64,000 bases of DNA from Phytoseiulus persimilis (Eukaryota > Arthropoda > Arachnida > Mesostigmata > Phytoseiidae): positions 31,270,723-31,334,722 of the forward strand of contig CM075103.1 in NCBI GenBank assembly GCA_037576195.1. Direction: 5' to 3'. Below, piece by piece: positions 24,201 through 34,829 of this stretch. The notes under the pieces are model-generated. The model did no database searches, was not told the DNA's origin, and saw only the letters and a program-made list of their open reading frames with translations. Position 1 is the stretch's first letter. Each line of letters opens with the position of its first letter. A program made the position numbers and the translations under genes.

Positions 24201-25440
24201 GGCGAAACCGTTTTTTTTTTCTCGATGAACGCGTCCGCGAGAATCCAAAACATGAGATCCTGGTCGACGCTGATTTCGTGTACATGTACAAGGAGTGATG
24301 TGTCGAACCGGACGCCTTGGACTTGTGCTTCCAGATTTGAAGGTCGGTGAGTTATTGTCACATCGCCTACTACGAAATCACTCAGGCCGAGAGGAAACAT
24401 AAGAAACCCGCCGTTTTTTTCCCGAAAGGGAATGTTTCCGGATTCGGGGAGAAGAATTTTAATTTTGACGGAAACTCAAAAACGAGAGTTCTCTGGTTTT
24501 TTGAGCTTGCAGTGCAACCTTCTGGTTCGACGTGCTCAAAGCGCAGATCAGTTTCGAATGAGGCGTCCGCGAAATCTGTTTCTCCGGCTGTCTATTTTTT
24601 TTCCAACTTCTGAGCACGCAGAACTGAACATTGATGTCATGTGATACTGATTGTTATCGCATGGATATGTGCTGTGGAACCGTTCCTGACCGGATCCACC
24701 GCCAGTGGTTTCGCTCATTCATTTCAAAGGAGAGAGATGGAGGTGTGATATGAAAAACAATTCGACCAGTGTGAACGACTGACCCGGGCTCGCTCGGAAC
24801 CATCCCACAGCGGGCTCCCCGAATCCGGCTTAGAATCAGTAGCGTTGGGTCGCATGCGAGAGGTGAAACTTCCAAAACGGAGCCGTAGGAAGTATATGAG
24901 TGATATCAGACACACAGCTCGCGCGCTGCACAGATTCTGTCACTTCTCGTTTCAAACAATCAGAAAAAAGGTCACTTGACGGTTTTCGATTCTGACCCCG
25001 ACTAGTTTTCGCCAGAAAAAGGAAACGTCGGACGTCGCACGCCGGTCAGCGCCGCATCACGGGAGCCACCAGAAATACTTTCCACTCTTGAGCGAGCGAA
25101 TCACTCACAATAATCAGCTGGCCGGTTTTTGGAAGAGTCTCGACGCTCGGAGCGACATCGAAATGGAACTCGTTGGAAGTGGCATGGAATAATAAAAAGA
25201 ACTGAGACCGGGACAAACCCGCGTTCTAGGTGGCACGGAACGGCGCCTGCGATTCCTCCCACGCGTCTTGCTGGATGCATGAATTTAAGTCTGACGGCGG
25301 ACAACGGGAGCGCCGACTGAGATTAGCTGAAGTTTATGTCATGAATACAAATAAGTTTTCGAAGCTCTCGTGTGAGGTCGAACCTGTCTCACTCTGGCTC
25401 TCTCCTGAATACTTCCAACGTCCCGGAAGCATGACGTCCG
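21260..25440. other. No gene recognised
   Basis: Short frames only; no domain, RNA gene or transposon end recognised. Confidence 0.4.
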
Positions 25441-25450
25441 GGGAGAAAGT

Positions 25451-25960
25451 TCAAGATTCCTCTTCCATCAGCATCAAGTCATCAATTGGGTCTTCTTTGA
25501 ACGTGCTCGCGGTCATAGCACAAAAACGCTCGTTATTTCTTAATCCAATCTTTTCTGTGACGTTTGCAATCGCATGATCGATTCCTCCGACGTGTGCGCA
25601 AGAACTGGATTGGTTAGATACCCGAGTGCGGGAGGCGAAAACTATTAACCGCCGGGAAGGATTTCGCCGATGAAGTGGGTCGAGTGCCTCGAAGTCTACT
25701 GGGGGAAGGGGGGGGGGGGGGGCAAAACTTTGAACCCGACGCCGATGCGCTTTGTCTGGCAAATGATCGAAACCGGGGAAGTTTTTTTCCGACGGCAGCG
25801 GCGGTGGTGTTCGCGGAAGACAGTAATGAAAACATTCGACGTTGTCGGCACCCAGCCCTTCCGCCTGTTTCCTTGGGCGGGCGAACTTCAACAGGAGTGG
25901 CGCCTTTTGCGTTTTCCGTCTCAGAAGTGTCATGTTCCCGACGAGCATCATGACAAACAT
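25451..25960 (-). other. Open frame of 169 codons, unassigned
   Basis: ATG 25960 opens a minus-strand frame running through the G15 tract at 25708-25722 (read as prolines) to a stop at 25451. Its last 40 or so codons look protein-like and end in an acidic tail (DDLMLMEEES). The middle is low complexity. The final segment could instead be a separate last exon, preceded by an AG acceptor near 25582. No family is recognised, and a competing plus-strand reading (donor AAG|GTGAGC at 26010) exists. Confidence 0.25.
25708..25722. repeat. G15 homopolymer
   Basis: Fifteen consecutive G, preceded by GGGGGAA. One of several long G/C runs in this window. Confidence 0.9.
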
Positions 25961-26027
25961 GATTCAACAGCTTTTCCGACTCGCGTACTTCACCCTTTAC
26001 TCACAGCCAAGGTGAGCTCTTCGGAGA

Positions 26028-26063
26028 CGACGTGTCTAAGCGACCAAGTGCTTAGACACGTCG
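26028..26063. repeat. Perfect 14-bp inverted repeat with 8-base loop
   Basis: CGACGTGTCTAAGC at 26028-26041 and its exact reverse complement at 26050-26063 enclose the 8-base spacer gaccaagt. It could form a cruciform or an RNA hairpin. No protein-coding context is established on either side. Confidence 0.85.
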
Positions 26064-28380
26064 CAAACAGATGTTTCAATGAAGGAAGGGTCGCTCTGTC
26101 GGTCAGTCGACATCCAGTGAAGCTGAAGGCTACAAATCGTCCGGAGTTTCGGACGAGCTAATAGATGAACAACTCAACATTCAGCTGGGATTGTAAAGGC
26201 CGTTACGATCCCGGCGAGTTCTTGTGCGGTGCCGCGACATGGCACTCACACCTATGTCATGAGCACCGCGCGAGTGGAGTGGTCCGGTCGCACAAGACCC
26301 ACATTTGGCTCGGCGGAGCATGTGATTCTCGCTGGAGGCGAGCGACACGAAACCGCTACCGAAGACACCGGGCGTTTAGCGAGCAGGAACACGCTACTTA
26401 AATTCGGCCAAATTATTGTCACAGACATCGGAGCCTTGCGTCAACTACACCGGGACGCGAGATCGGGTTCACTCACTTGTGGCGGAACGAAACCGTGCGG
26501 GAGCAAACTGCGGTCAGGCGGAAGTTAGAGATCAGTGATCTGATTTTTATCGTCAGCTCCGCACCGCGAGTCGTCGTGATGAACCGGCAAGACATGAAAA
26601 CTGAAGATGAATGACCTCTTTGAGCTTTTCAGACCGTTGCCGCCACATACTATAAATGCAATGGCTTGCTCAATGTTACCAGAGCCCAATTCAATTCATT
26701 ATCGCTAGAATGAGGACCGAAACCACTGTTGCGTCATCTCGTTTCGGGAGAAAGTCTTGCTCGAGAAAGTCTCGAGAACTCGTGAGCCAATCTCTGATCC
26801 GAGAATTGCGAAGTTAAATTCAATCATCAGGAGAATCCACGGTTAACGCCTGCGTTTGCCAGGGATTTCTCGGAGCTCACCAAGGGATCATTCGGAAAGC
26901 CAATGAACCGATTCTTAAGGTCCCACGAATCATTCGCCTTGTCCGCGCTCCTGTGGAACCGTGCAATAACTCGTATGGAAGGACAATTTGTGGACACATG
27001 TTGGAGGCGAGAAAACAAAAAAAGTGTATGAGCAGCGGGATGCTCAAACGGCAACGTCAAACGCTCACACACGCTGCTTATTCAGCAAATCGAAGTCGAA
27101 TGGAACTGTAACGCGGTGTCACGAGAAGCGAAGAGTGTGCCCGATCGGAATGGAAGAAGATAAAGCTGTTTCAAAACTTGTTCGGTCCGAGCCGGCCACC
27201 GGAAGCCAACTGACGGCAATATTTATAGATCTACCTAATTCTCAGCCATTTGTAGAACTGGCTGTCGATGGGAACCGTTTGAAACATTTTGTAAACGCCA
27301 GCTCATTTTCTAGAAGACCATCCGAAAGCGATGAGAATTTTCAACGTGGAGCGTTGGGAGGATGTAGATGGTTCATGCACCATTCCGAAAATCGTTCATC
27401 GGCCAGCTTAGTTCACTCTCGGGGAACGGTTCTGGGATGGTGAAAGGGTTCGCTTGAGAAAAAGTTTCCGTCTCGAATTTCCTCGGGATCCACTTGGGAG
27501 ATTCATGAACCGAATATCCTACCTATAGAAGCGAATAGTTTAAACCTTTCCTTCTCCCCCCCCCCCCCCCCATTCGAGCTGCACATTGGCTCGGTTTTTC
27601 CGCTGAGGTTGTTCCTCACCTAAGCCTGTCCCCCAATCGACGAGAATTCAACACTCGAAGGGTCGCCGAAGGGTTGAATCCGAGGACGGCCATGGGTCCT
27701 CGAATCGAGATCTGAACTCACGTTCATTCGCAGAGGTCAGAACCTGGTTTTCTAGAACGCTGGTTCGCACGGTACCGAGCGGGGCTGTTGCTCGGTCTGG
27801 ATCACGCATTTTCAATCCTGGTCCCCGGAAAAAAAAAAAGAAAAAAAAAGAACGTTGTCTTGAGCGGACTCCAAACCGAGTGGAGCGAGCATTCGAAGCA
27901 GACTCGCGCGGCTCGACGGTGATCTCATCATCGATGGGTTACGCGAACTATGCAACGAATTGTCCGAAAACGAATGCTCGCGAACCTCTGGAAGATCTGA
28001 GCCCTCAGATTGGATTTGAATAATGGAGAGTCGGTCTCATCAGCTAGATGATTGATGGAAAGTGATCAGTATGGACTTAGCCCAACGGCGTACCGTAATT
28101 CATCTTTATCAATAGCAATCAGCAACGACGAGGTTTGCCCGGAGGGGGAACAATTCTTTGGCACTCTTTGAATGAATTTTTCGGATCCGCTCCTCCATTG
28201 TACACAAAGAAGCCACCCATCCAGTGCGCGCAACTCATTCAGGCGGCCAGCTGATCATCGTCGGGACTCGAGGGGTTTTTCTGCTCAGAAAAATTCTCGC
28301 CTTGATGTGCGAGAAATTTTCTGGACTCCGCTCAAGCACTTATGAAGATCGCTGCGTAACTTTGACTCTTCCTGTCCTTT
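26064..28380. other. No gene recognised; homopolymers
   Basis: Contains a C16 run (27556-27571) and an A-rich run interrupted by a single G near 27829-27850. The right end should include the 5' untranslated region of the secreted-precursor gene, whose acceptor (CTGTCCTTTCCAG) ends at 28384. Confidence 0.4.
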
Positions 28381-28387
28381 CCAGGCG

Positions 28388-30197
28388 ATGTATATTCTAC
28401 AGATTTCTTTGTGCCTCGCATTGATGTTCGGGGTTCTAGCTGCTCCGTTCGACTCCAGTGACAACGGCTTGAAAGCTCCTGCTCAGCCCGGCGACAAAAC
28501 GGAGTCCGGTCAAAATCCTTTCGTCAGACGCGTCCTCAAGCTGACTAGGGCTCTGCGAGCAATCATAACGCTTGATCCAGAAGTCGAAGAGGTTCTCTTT
28601 ATTTCTTGAGAAGGAACAGTTCATACTTAAAGAATGTTATTCATAGCTACCTCCGGCGGAATAGCTCCGCACGGCGCATCCCAAGTTCATGAGCGCTCGC
28701 TCGCCCACCCGCCCTTTGGCTCCAATATTTCTTCTGGCAAGGCTCAGCGGAATTCCCGCGCCCAGCTCGAAAGCGTAATTCTAGTTCATTATCTCTGATG
28801 TTCCCCTCCGGGCCGTTGGTCACACTTATCGTCAGCGATAAGGCTCTCGGGCGAGAATGCAAATTTTCTGCCAGAGAAACGGGGGATGGAAACCGTTCTT
28901 GCGTTCAGGAGACCATCGCAGTTTCCGAGGCCGAGGGAGCTCAAGCTCAACATTTGCTTTGATAGCCCTTGCCGAACGCCGTACCCCTCCACGAGCTCAG
29001 GCCAAGAGTTGCCACTCTCTCGAGCTTTGTACATCCTAGTGGCAATCGCAGTGAGAAGTTGGGTCGAAGCTCTGGAGGCGCTTCAGCGCCCCGAAATTGA
29101 AACTACTTTAACATGACATGAATGTATAATGCAGGAAATGCGGAGCGCTGCTAGTGCGCGCGCCGCTTCCAGCACACAGCAGACGCCCGTTGAAAGACTC
29201 GGTGACCAGAAGCCGAGAGACACCTGGTTTGGACTGCTGCCGCAAATTTCTGCCTCTGGGTCATCCTGGTTCCCGATAGCCACGAGCTTCCGGCAAGGTA
29301 TCACCTATCCGCACTTGAGCTTTGGTCCGGAACCCCCAGAAGACCAATGTCTCTCCACCCGTTCATAGCCATGTTGTATCGCTGCAGCCTGGCTCACGAA
29401 AGATTCCTGAATCCTTGTTCCTTCCAAGATAAAGATGGTGGGTCATCGATGCTCTTGCCCATAAGTCCCGTTCGAGAAGAACTGACGACCCCGTCTTCAA
29501 AAGATGCCTTCAGGAGCGTCGAAATGCCCAACCCCGACGCTACTGCCTGGTTTGGTAAGCTCCATGATACTCCCACTCCCTCGGGCCTTCCTATGCTTGT
29601 GCCACATTCTACTCCAGACTCTCTCTGAAAACGCTCCTCGTGAGCCGAGATATCTAACTGCGTGGAGCTTCGACTGAACGGTTCAATCATCAAGAACCCA
29701 TGCTGATCATTGAAGGTGTTCCTGAAGAGGCTGTCGATCAGCGGAAACCAGAGTCACCACGCGCAGGAGAAAGATGGACTGCCTTCCATGACGCGGGAGA
29801 AAGCGACATGACGTTCGGAGACTACGGCAGACAATCGAACGAAGCGCCGCTCTCCCATCAATTGGATAACCTGGATGACCAGCGACAACATGGTGAAGAA
29901 ACTCACTTCTCTTCCTTTTCTCTCCTGCTCGATCGTCCCTCTTTGGAGGGAGGAAAACAACTAACAGTCGGCGTTCTTCCAGATTTCCAAAACTCGGAAA
30001 TGACGAAGTACGGCAAGCTGATCGCCAACGACCCGTGGTCGAAAAAGGGCATGAAAAAGTTCGCCATGAAGAAAAAGTGGCCGAAAGATCACTCAAGAGC
30101 ACAGCCCCAGTCAGATGTTCACAATGAGATAGATCTGGGCGACAACTTTTTCCATAAGAACGTCCTCCCTGCTCCGAACAACTACCAGCCATACTGA
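28388..30197 (+). CDS. Putative secreted, cysteine-free precursor
   Basis: I do not recognise the family. ATG 28388, three bases after a strong acceptor, begins a signal peptide (MYILQISLCLALMFGVLAA), then an acidic/polar pro-region with VRR and a basic helix. Three further exons chain in consistent phase: 29134-29298 (acceptor TAATGCAG, donor AAG|GTATCA), about 29431-29553 (donor TTTG|GTAAGC), and 29982-30197 (acceptor GTTCTTCCAG). They contain KPRDTWFGLLPQ, PNPDATAWF, a very basic patch with WSKKGMKKFAMKKKWPK, and a C-terminus ending NNYQPY. The link from exon 1 to exon 2 needs a weak donor (GAG|GTTCTC) and is uncertain; alternatively exon 1 ends at its own stop at 28609. No cysteines occur in the later exons and no GKR amidation sites are seen, so a classical amidated neuropeptide is unlikely. 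It is convergent with ATPAF2. Confidence 0.5.
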
Positions 30198-30241
30198 GGA
30201 GAGCTCCGGAGCTTGCTCCATGTTCACGAATCATTTTTCCA

Positions 30242-30263
30242 TCCATCAATCAATCAATCAATC
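30242..30263 (+). repeat. CAAT tetranucleotide microsatellite
   Basis: About five tandem copies of caat just after the stop of the secreted-precursor gene, probably in its 3' untranslated region. Confidence 0.7.
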
Positions 30264-30814
30264 ATCAAGGGAGAAAATGAACAGCATCCGAGCGATGCGA
30301 GAGGCGAGCGCCAGAAATACACTGCGTGACACGAACATCTAACGATCGATCGGACGGACGAGTTATCGGTATTAATTGTAGCGTTGTGATATTTATAAGA
30401 GACGATTGTAATATGATCCAATGTATATTTTGAGTTCTGGTCCAGGTCGCGAACGTTGTTAACAAATACACACTGTCAAATTATTTGGGTGATCTTCAAC
30501 TCCTCCCACGCGCTTATGAGACACGGCGCGATTCGATTCACGGCCGGATGCACGAGTTAAACCGTGAGAGTCGGCTGCCGCGAGGTCATTCATACGCTCG
30601 TCTTGACTGATAAACTTGACTAAGTTGGCTGGGGCAAGTTGTAGAACGACGAGTGGAATAGGGAAGAGAGAAAGAGCGATGGCAACACCTCGGGTATCCT
30701 GTCAGCGGCTAGTTCGCACCTGTGTGCCCCATGGAACGGAGCCGACAATGCTTTCAAAGAAGTTCCTCATCCGTTCGGATCACATAACGATTCTAAGGGA
30801 GAGACGAACCTTCA

Positions 30815-31883
30815 TTATGTCTTTTGGAGCTTCGTTTTGAGTTCGAGAGATTCTTCGCAAAGCTGGAAATACAGTACTGACGCGGCTAGACGAGCCTTAA
30901 CCTGTTGTTTGTCGAGCTCATGTGACCACTCGACGCTCCCCCATTTGCTGATTTGGAAATCTGTCTCCAGACGCGAAAGATCTACAGCGTCATCAACGGT
31001 GACGACTCGATTCACGGCGGCCTGTGCTAAAATCAACGATTTCAAACCCTCCACAGCGAACTGCATACCGAACAACGCCGCTCGTGAGTGTGAGTGGAGA
31101 TCTTTGTAAACGGCGAGCATAGCGGGTGCGGGAATTTCAGGCGATATGATATCCATCGAAGGTTTGAGATCTATGCAATGCTTCGCGCAGAACCATTCCA
31201 GAATCGGGTCCCATTTTTGACACTGTAGCTCGAAGAGCTCAATATTCTCAGTTTTCGGCATTCTGAAGAGGAGAGAATCGTTCTCTAGGAACTCGACGAT
31301 TTCTTCACACAGCTGCTCGGTAGTCTTGTTATGAGGATTGTCCAACGAGGTGTTCGCCAAGGCTGTCAAATGCATCGAATGTCTCTCAATCGTTTCCTGG
31401 AATGGAGACAGATCTTGCATGTGGAGCTGGTTTGCCACCGAATTCTAAGCGCCCCTGACCCATCGACTCCCAGGGGGTTGGCTGCGACCCCGGATCACCT
31501 CCTTGGACCCTGAACAGTATGGCTAGATCCAGCCGGGAATCACCTTTTGAATTGCCCACTCGGTGGCGATCGCTGCCGCTAGAGCTTCGTTTGGCACCGT
31601 GAGGAGTTTTCCGGCCGGGGTTTTGAGCTTGCGGTTATCCAGATTCACCTAGTGAACGCGAGAGAGCCTGTTAATTGGAGTTGCCATCCCGGAAGGCAAC
31701 ATTCTGTCTCTCTAATGAGAGGTGGACAGCGTGTGGTTTCTGTTCGGGAAGAATTTTCACCTCCCAACCATTGGTGTTTTGGACAATGGAGACGTTTTTG
31801 TAGAATTTCTTCGGTTTCTGGAGACTGGACATAGTCCTCACGAGCAACGCGGAGGCCGCGGAATCTGCACATCTTCGCAGCAT
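30815..31883 (-). CDS. ATPAF2: ATP synthase F1 complex assembly factor 2 (ATP12 chaperone)
   Basis: Three exons, 31883-31761, 31648-31544 and 31396-30815, join in phase 0 to give 269 residues, close to human ATPAF2 (289). The product is a mitochondrial matrix chaperone that binds the free F1 alpha subunit before alpha-beta assembly. The N-terminus is rich in arginine and alanine and suits a mitochondrial targeting peptide. The conserved core follows: KKFYKNVSIVQ, DNRKLKTPAGKLLTVPNEAL, AIATEW, then HSMHLTALANTSLDNP, WDPILEW, FAVEGLKSLILA, LSRLETDFQISKWGSVEWSH, each matching the ATP12 family in order. A longer frame upstream begins with TTG, so ATG 31883 is chosen. All introns are GT-AG (112 and 147 bases). 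It runs divergently from the ion-channel gene to its right. Assignment is very secure. Confidence 0.96.
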
Positions 31884-32613
31884 TCTCAATCTAGGGACCG
31901 TAAAATTCCTCGCCGGTCACTGCGTCATGTTGTTCTTATCCAAGTTAGAACACTCGTGCGCGCACCGGGCGCCGCCATTTTGTTTCTGGTAGATGGCGGC
32001 AAAATTTTGAATCGATGGTCTCGGACTCGTTGAATCTCGGCGCACATTCATCGGATTCGAACTCAATTTTTTTCCGGATTCTGATCCCCATCGTATATCG
32101 AACCAATTGACTCCCTCAATTCTCCCGACAAATGTCGTCTGGCGGATTTGTCTTTCGAATCCGCTGCGATCCAGTCAACATGCTCGGCTTATACACGGAT
32201 TTTCCTCGGGAAAGAGTCTCACTCCACTTGATGTAGATGCTCGGCGCTACAATGAGTGCCAAATGATCACACTGGGGATGGAACATCGGAGGGCATTTCC
32301 CGGGAAGTTGAGTTTTTGATTATACACTCGGAGGCTGCCATCGCTCGTGCACAGTTCCGCTCCGAAGAGTTTCCCGTCTCCATGAGCCAACGTTGTGGGA
32401 ACAGACCAATAGATTGGGAAGCGCAAGCATTGTCTCCCGTACGCGTGAGACCGTTCGAGCCAGATCCCGCCTTTCCCGGTCCACATGCATGGCCCTCTCG
32501 CGTTGTCGCCAGCTACCAACCCGGGGAAGAAACGGCCTCTGGCCAGAGTCGCGGCGAGGGCTCCTCTCTGTCGCCGACCAAGAGACACCTAACAGAGCGC
32601 AGCTCCCTGTACG
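31884..32613. promoter_or_regulatory. Divergent intergenic region between ATPAF2 and ion channel
   Basis: These 730 bases separate two divergently transcribed genes and must include both 5' regions. I see no clear TATA box or other named element. Confidence 0.4.
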
Positions 32614-33615
32614 ATGGCACTGGGAACTCGGTTTGCTTTTTTACTCTATGTGGCTTCATTTGGCGCCGCGTCGAGTTTGGCTAGTTATCCCCGTGTAGTA
32701 AAAGTTCATCTCGAGCTTGACAATGTGATGCTCATTGACGACAGAGCTGAGAAATTCACAATGAAGTTCAAAATGCTCTCAGAGTGGGCGAAACCAACCA
32801 ATGACTCTACGGATCTCCTCCACGGCTTCGAACCGGAACTGTTCCTGGACACTGAGGATAATCTGGACTCTATTCGTAGCTTCACACAGACCACCCTAGA
32901 CGGGCGGGTTCAAGAGCTGCGGGTTTTGACTTCGACGTTTTCATGTCGTATGGACTTCACCTGGTTGCCGATTGATGAGCAAAAGTGCACCATAACAATC
33001 CGGAGCAGACTCCACGACAAACACGATCTTGTTCTGAACTGGATCGATGTCGTGGAGGAACCAGCGACTGGTGCGGACACGAACTTCACCGTGAGACGAA
33101 TAGAACAATCTCCCGACGAGGACTGTTTACAGAGTGCCGACTCCACCGACTACAGCTGCCTGCGGCTCAGTCTGATCTGTCTCCGGAACTACAAACCGTA
33201 CTTGATGACTTACATCATCCCCACCGCCGTACTATCCGTCATCACGTGGTTGACACTATTCGTCCGGTCGTCCAAACTTCGAGGCTTGATGACAGCGGTG
33301 ACGATGCTGGCAACAGGGGCGGCCACCTTCACAACGTACCTGAAACTACCTTGTTCTGGTTGTTTGAAATTTCTCGACATTTGGACGTTGCTAGTATGCG
33401 GTCTGGTGGCTCTGTGCTTCCTTGAGTTTATCGTTGTGCAGTTCGCCTTCAAACGCGTCGTCTCCGGTCGGAAAAGATACACAATCAACGATCTCAAGCC
33501 GAACTGTGTTGACAGCTTCTTCCGAATCGTCTTGGGAGTGTTGATGAGTTTCTCAATCACCTTCTATTTCACCTACATGTACGTTGTGATAAACGGTCGG
33601 AATAACGTTGTCTAG
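32614..33615 (+). CDS. Cys-loop ligand-gated ion channel subunit, intronless
   Basis: A single exon encodes 333 residues. A signal peptide (about residues 1-23) precedes an extracellular domain with the diagnostic Cys-loop C111-x13-C125 (CRMDFTWLPIDEQKC) and a second disulfide pair C170/C182 of the kind seen in glutamate- and histamine-gated chloride channels and glycine receptors. Then come M1 (about 196-217), M2 (224-243), M3 (253-279), and M4 (302-325) near the C-terminus. The M3-M4 loop is only about 22 residues, far shorter than usual. The M1-M2 linker reads SSKLRGLMTAVTML, lacking the PAR motif of anion channels, so charge selectivity cannot be stated. NDS and NFT are possible glycosylation sites. 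The family forms pentamers in the plasma membrane. Absence of introns suggests a retrogene or a lineage-specific expansion. AATAAA lies about 210 bases after the stop. Confidence 0.9.
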   Translation: MALGTRFAFLLYVASFGAASSLASYPRVVKVHLELDNVMLIDDRAEKFTMKFKMLSEWAKPTNDSTDLLHGFEPELFLDTEDNLDSIRSFTQTTLDGRVQELRVLTSTFSCRMDFTWLPIDEQKCTITIRSRLHDKHDLVLNWIDVVEEPATGADTNFTVRRIEQSPDEDCLQSADSTDYSCLRLSLICLRNYKPYLMTYIIPTAVLSVITWLTLFVRSSKLRGLMTAVTMLATGAATFTTYLKLPCSGCLKFLDIWTLLVCGLVALCFLEFIVVQFAFKRVVSGRKRYTINDLKPNCVDSFFRIVLGVLMSFSITFYFTYMYVVINGRNNVV

Positions 33616-33822
33616 CGAAGATGAACGACCGTGCAAGCCACCGTATCATTTTCATCTGCGCGTACCGGTTGGCACCGCTGTGCGAGCAGGGCGCTCTACA
33701 AGTTGTCAGCCTAGCAGTGCGGGTTCCTTCCTCATTAAGTCGCTTGACGAACCCGAACCGCCGATCCCAATGACTCATCCCTTCTTTGGAGCGACTCGCA
33801 AAAAATCAAGTTATCGAAACTC

Positions 33823-33828
33823 AATAAA
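33823..33828 (+). terminator. Poly(A) signal AATAAA of ion-channel gene
   Basis: Canonical hexamer about 210 bases downstream of the ion-channel stop codon, on the same strand. Confidence 0.75.
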
Positions 33829-33834
33829 AGCAAT

Positions 33835-34415
33835 GAATCCGAGTTATCCAATCATTGAATGACCAGGCGCAACTCCAACATGTGCCCCATGTCATCAGTA
33901 TAGGGCGGATACAGCCCTACAGTACAAAGTAGGGGTTTTTCGACCATGTCGCCATTTCGGTGCCACGACAGATCAAGATCAAGGCACCATTCAGCCTAAT
34001 CAAGGATCCCTCGGCGCTACATCTATGCGTGCAACAGTTCAGTTCCGACAAATGTTACCCTGGAAGAGTGTTGAAGGGTGTATCCAGTCACCGATCTATC
34101 CATTTTCGATGGCGCGTGGTTTGTGGGGGATTTTGAGGCCTTTAGTTCGAGAGTCACGAGATCTCTGTGTGACTGAACTTCCATGGACGAAATACTCCAG
34201 GGCTGAAGTCGCTGTTGTTCTGGAGTCCGCGGATCCCCACACATGCACATCAAGAACGGCAAGTGTGTACCTGGGATTCCATAATACAAAAACCCTATCG
34301 ACCGGGACCTAAACTACAGAGATCCCGAAATACCGATTTGGATTCTGTTTGAACCTACATATGCACATATGTTGCCTTCCGATCATGGATCATATTGCAT
34401 TCTTCTCCCATCGCC
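33835..34415. other. No gene recognised; possible LINE 3' flank
   Basis: No domain visible. It lies directly beyond the 3' end of the minus-strand LINE coding remnant and may be its untranslated tail, but I see no poly(A) end or target-site duplication. Confidence 0.3.
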
Positions 34416-34656
34416 TCAGAATATCCTTCGTCTTCTCAAGTTCCTCGCTGTTGAAACAGGGTGAAGTCCTAGCCGGTACGGAAATTCCGTCTGGGAGAAC
34501 TTTCCTCCCTCGCATTCCAGAATGACATGTTCGTCGGTTTGCAGAGCTCCACATCGAGCACATTTCGTATCTATGGAAGGATCCTGGGAGTTCTGTCTCA
34601 AGACTTCAAGGTTCTTTGAACGGTCGATGGACAGTCAATGTGAATCTGGACTTTAT

Positions 34657-34829
34657 CTTTAAACCAGTGGCGTACCCAGGGGGGGGGGGGAGTCTTATCA
34701 GGAAAATTCTCACAGGTTTGAAAACCATGTTGATTGCGTCATGAAAATCTCGAGACGATGATCATCATCATCACCCCCCCCCCCCCCCCCCCCCCCAAAA
34801 AAAAAGCTGGGTACGCCCCTGCTTTAAAC
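34657..34829. mobile_element. hAT-type MITE with 8-bp target duplication
   Basis: The element spans 34665-34821 (157 bp). Its termini are CAGTGGCGTACCCAG on the left and, inverted, CAGGGGCGTACCCAG on the right (14 of 15 match). Identical 8-bp repeats CTTTAAAC flank it (34657-34664 and 34822-34829). An 8-bp duplication with CAG-starting short inverted repeats is the hallmark of hAT elements; no transposase fits in 157 bp, so it is non-autonomous. The subterminal regions are a G12 run (left) and a C23 run followed by A9 (right). It interrupts the LINE, so it is the younger insertion. Confidence 0.88.
34774..34796. repeat. C23 homopolymer inside the MITE
   Basis: Twenty-three consecutive C in the right subterminal part of the MITE; it mirrors a shorter G12 run on the left side. 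Confidence 0.85.

Noticed and set aside
26488..26518. 31-base minus-strand exon between an acceptor and a GTGAGT donor
   Set aside because: No neighbouring exons fit its phase and the translation is uninformative; splice-like hexamers are expected by chance at this density.
31884..31889. Longer start for ATPAF2 at 31889
   Set aside because: The frame begins there with TTG; the first ATG is at 31883 and gives a plausible mitochondrial targeting peptide.
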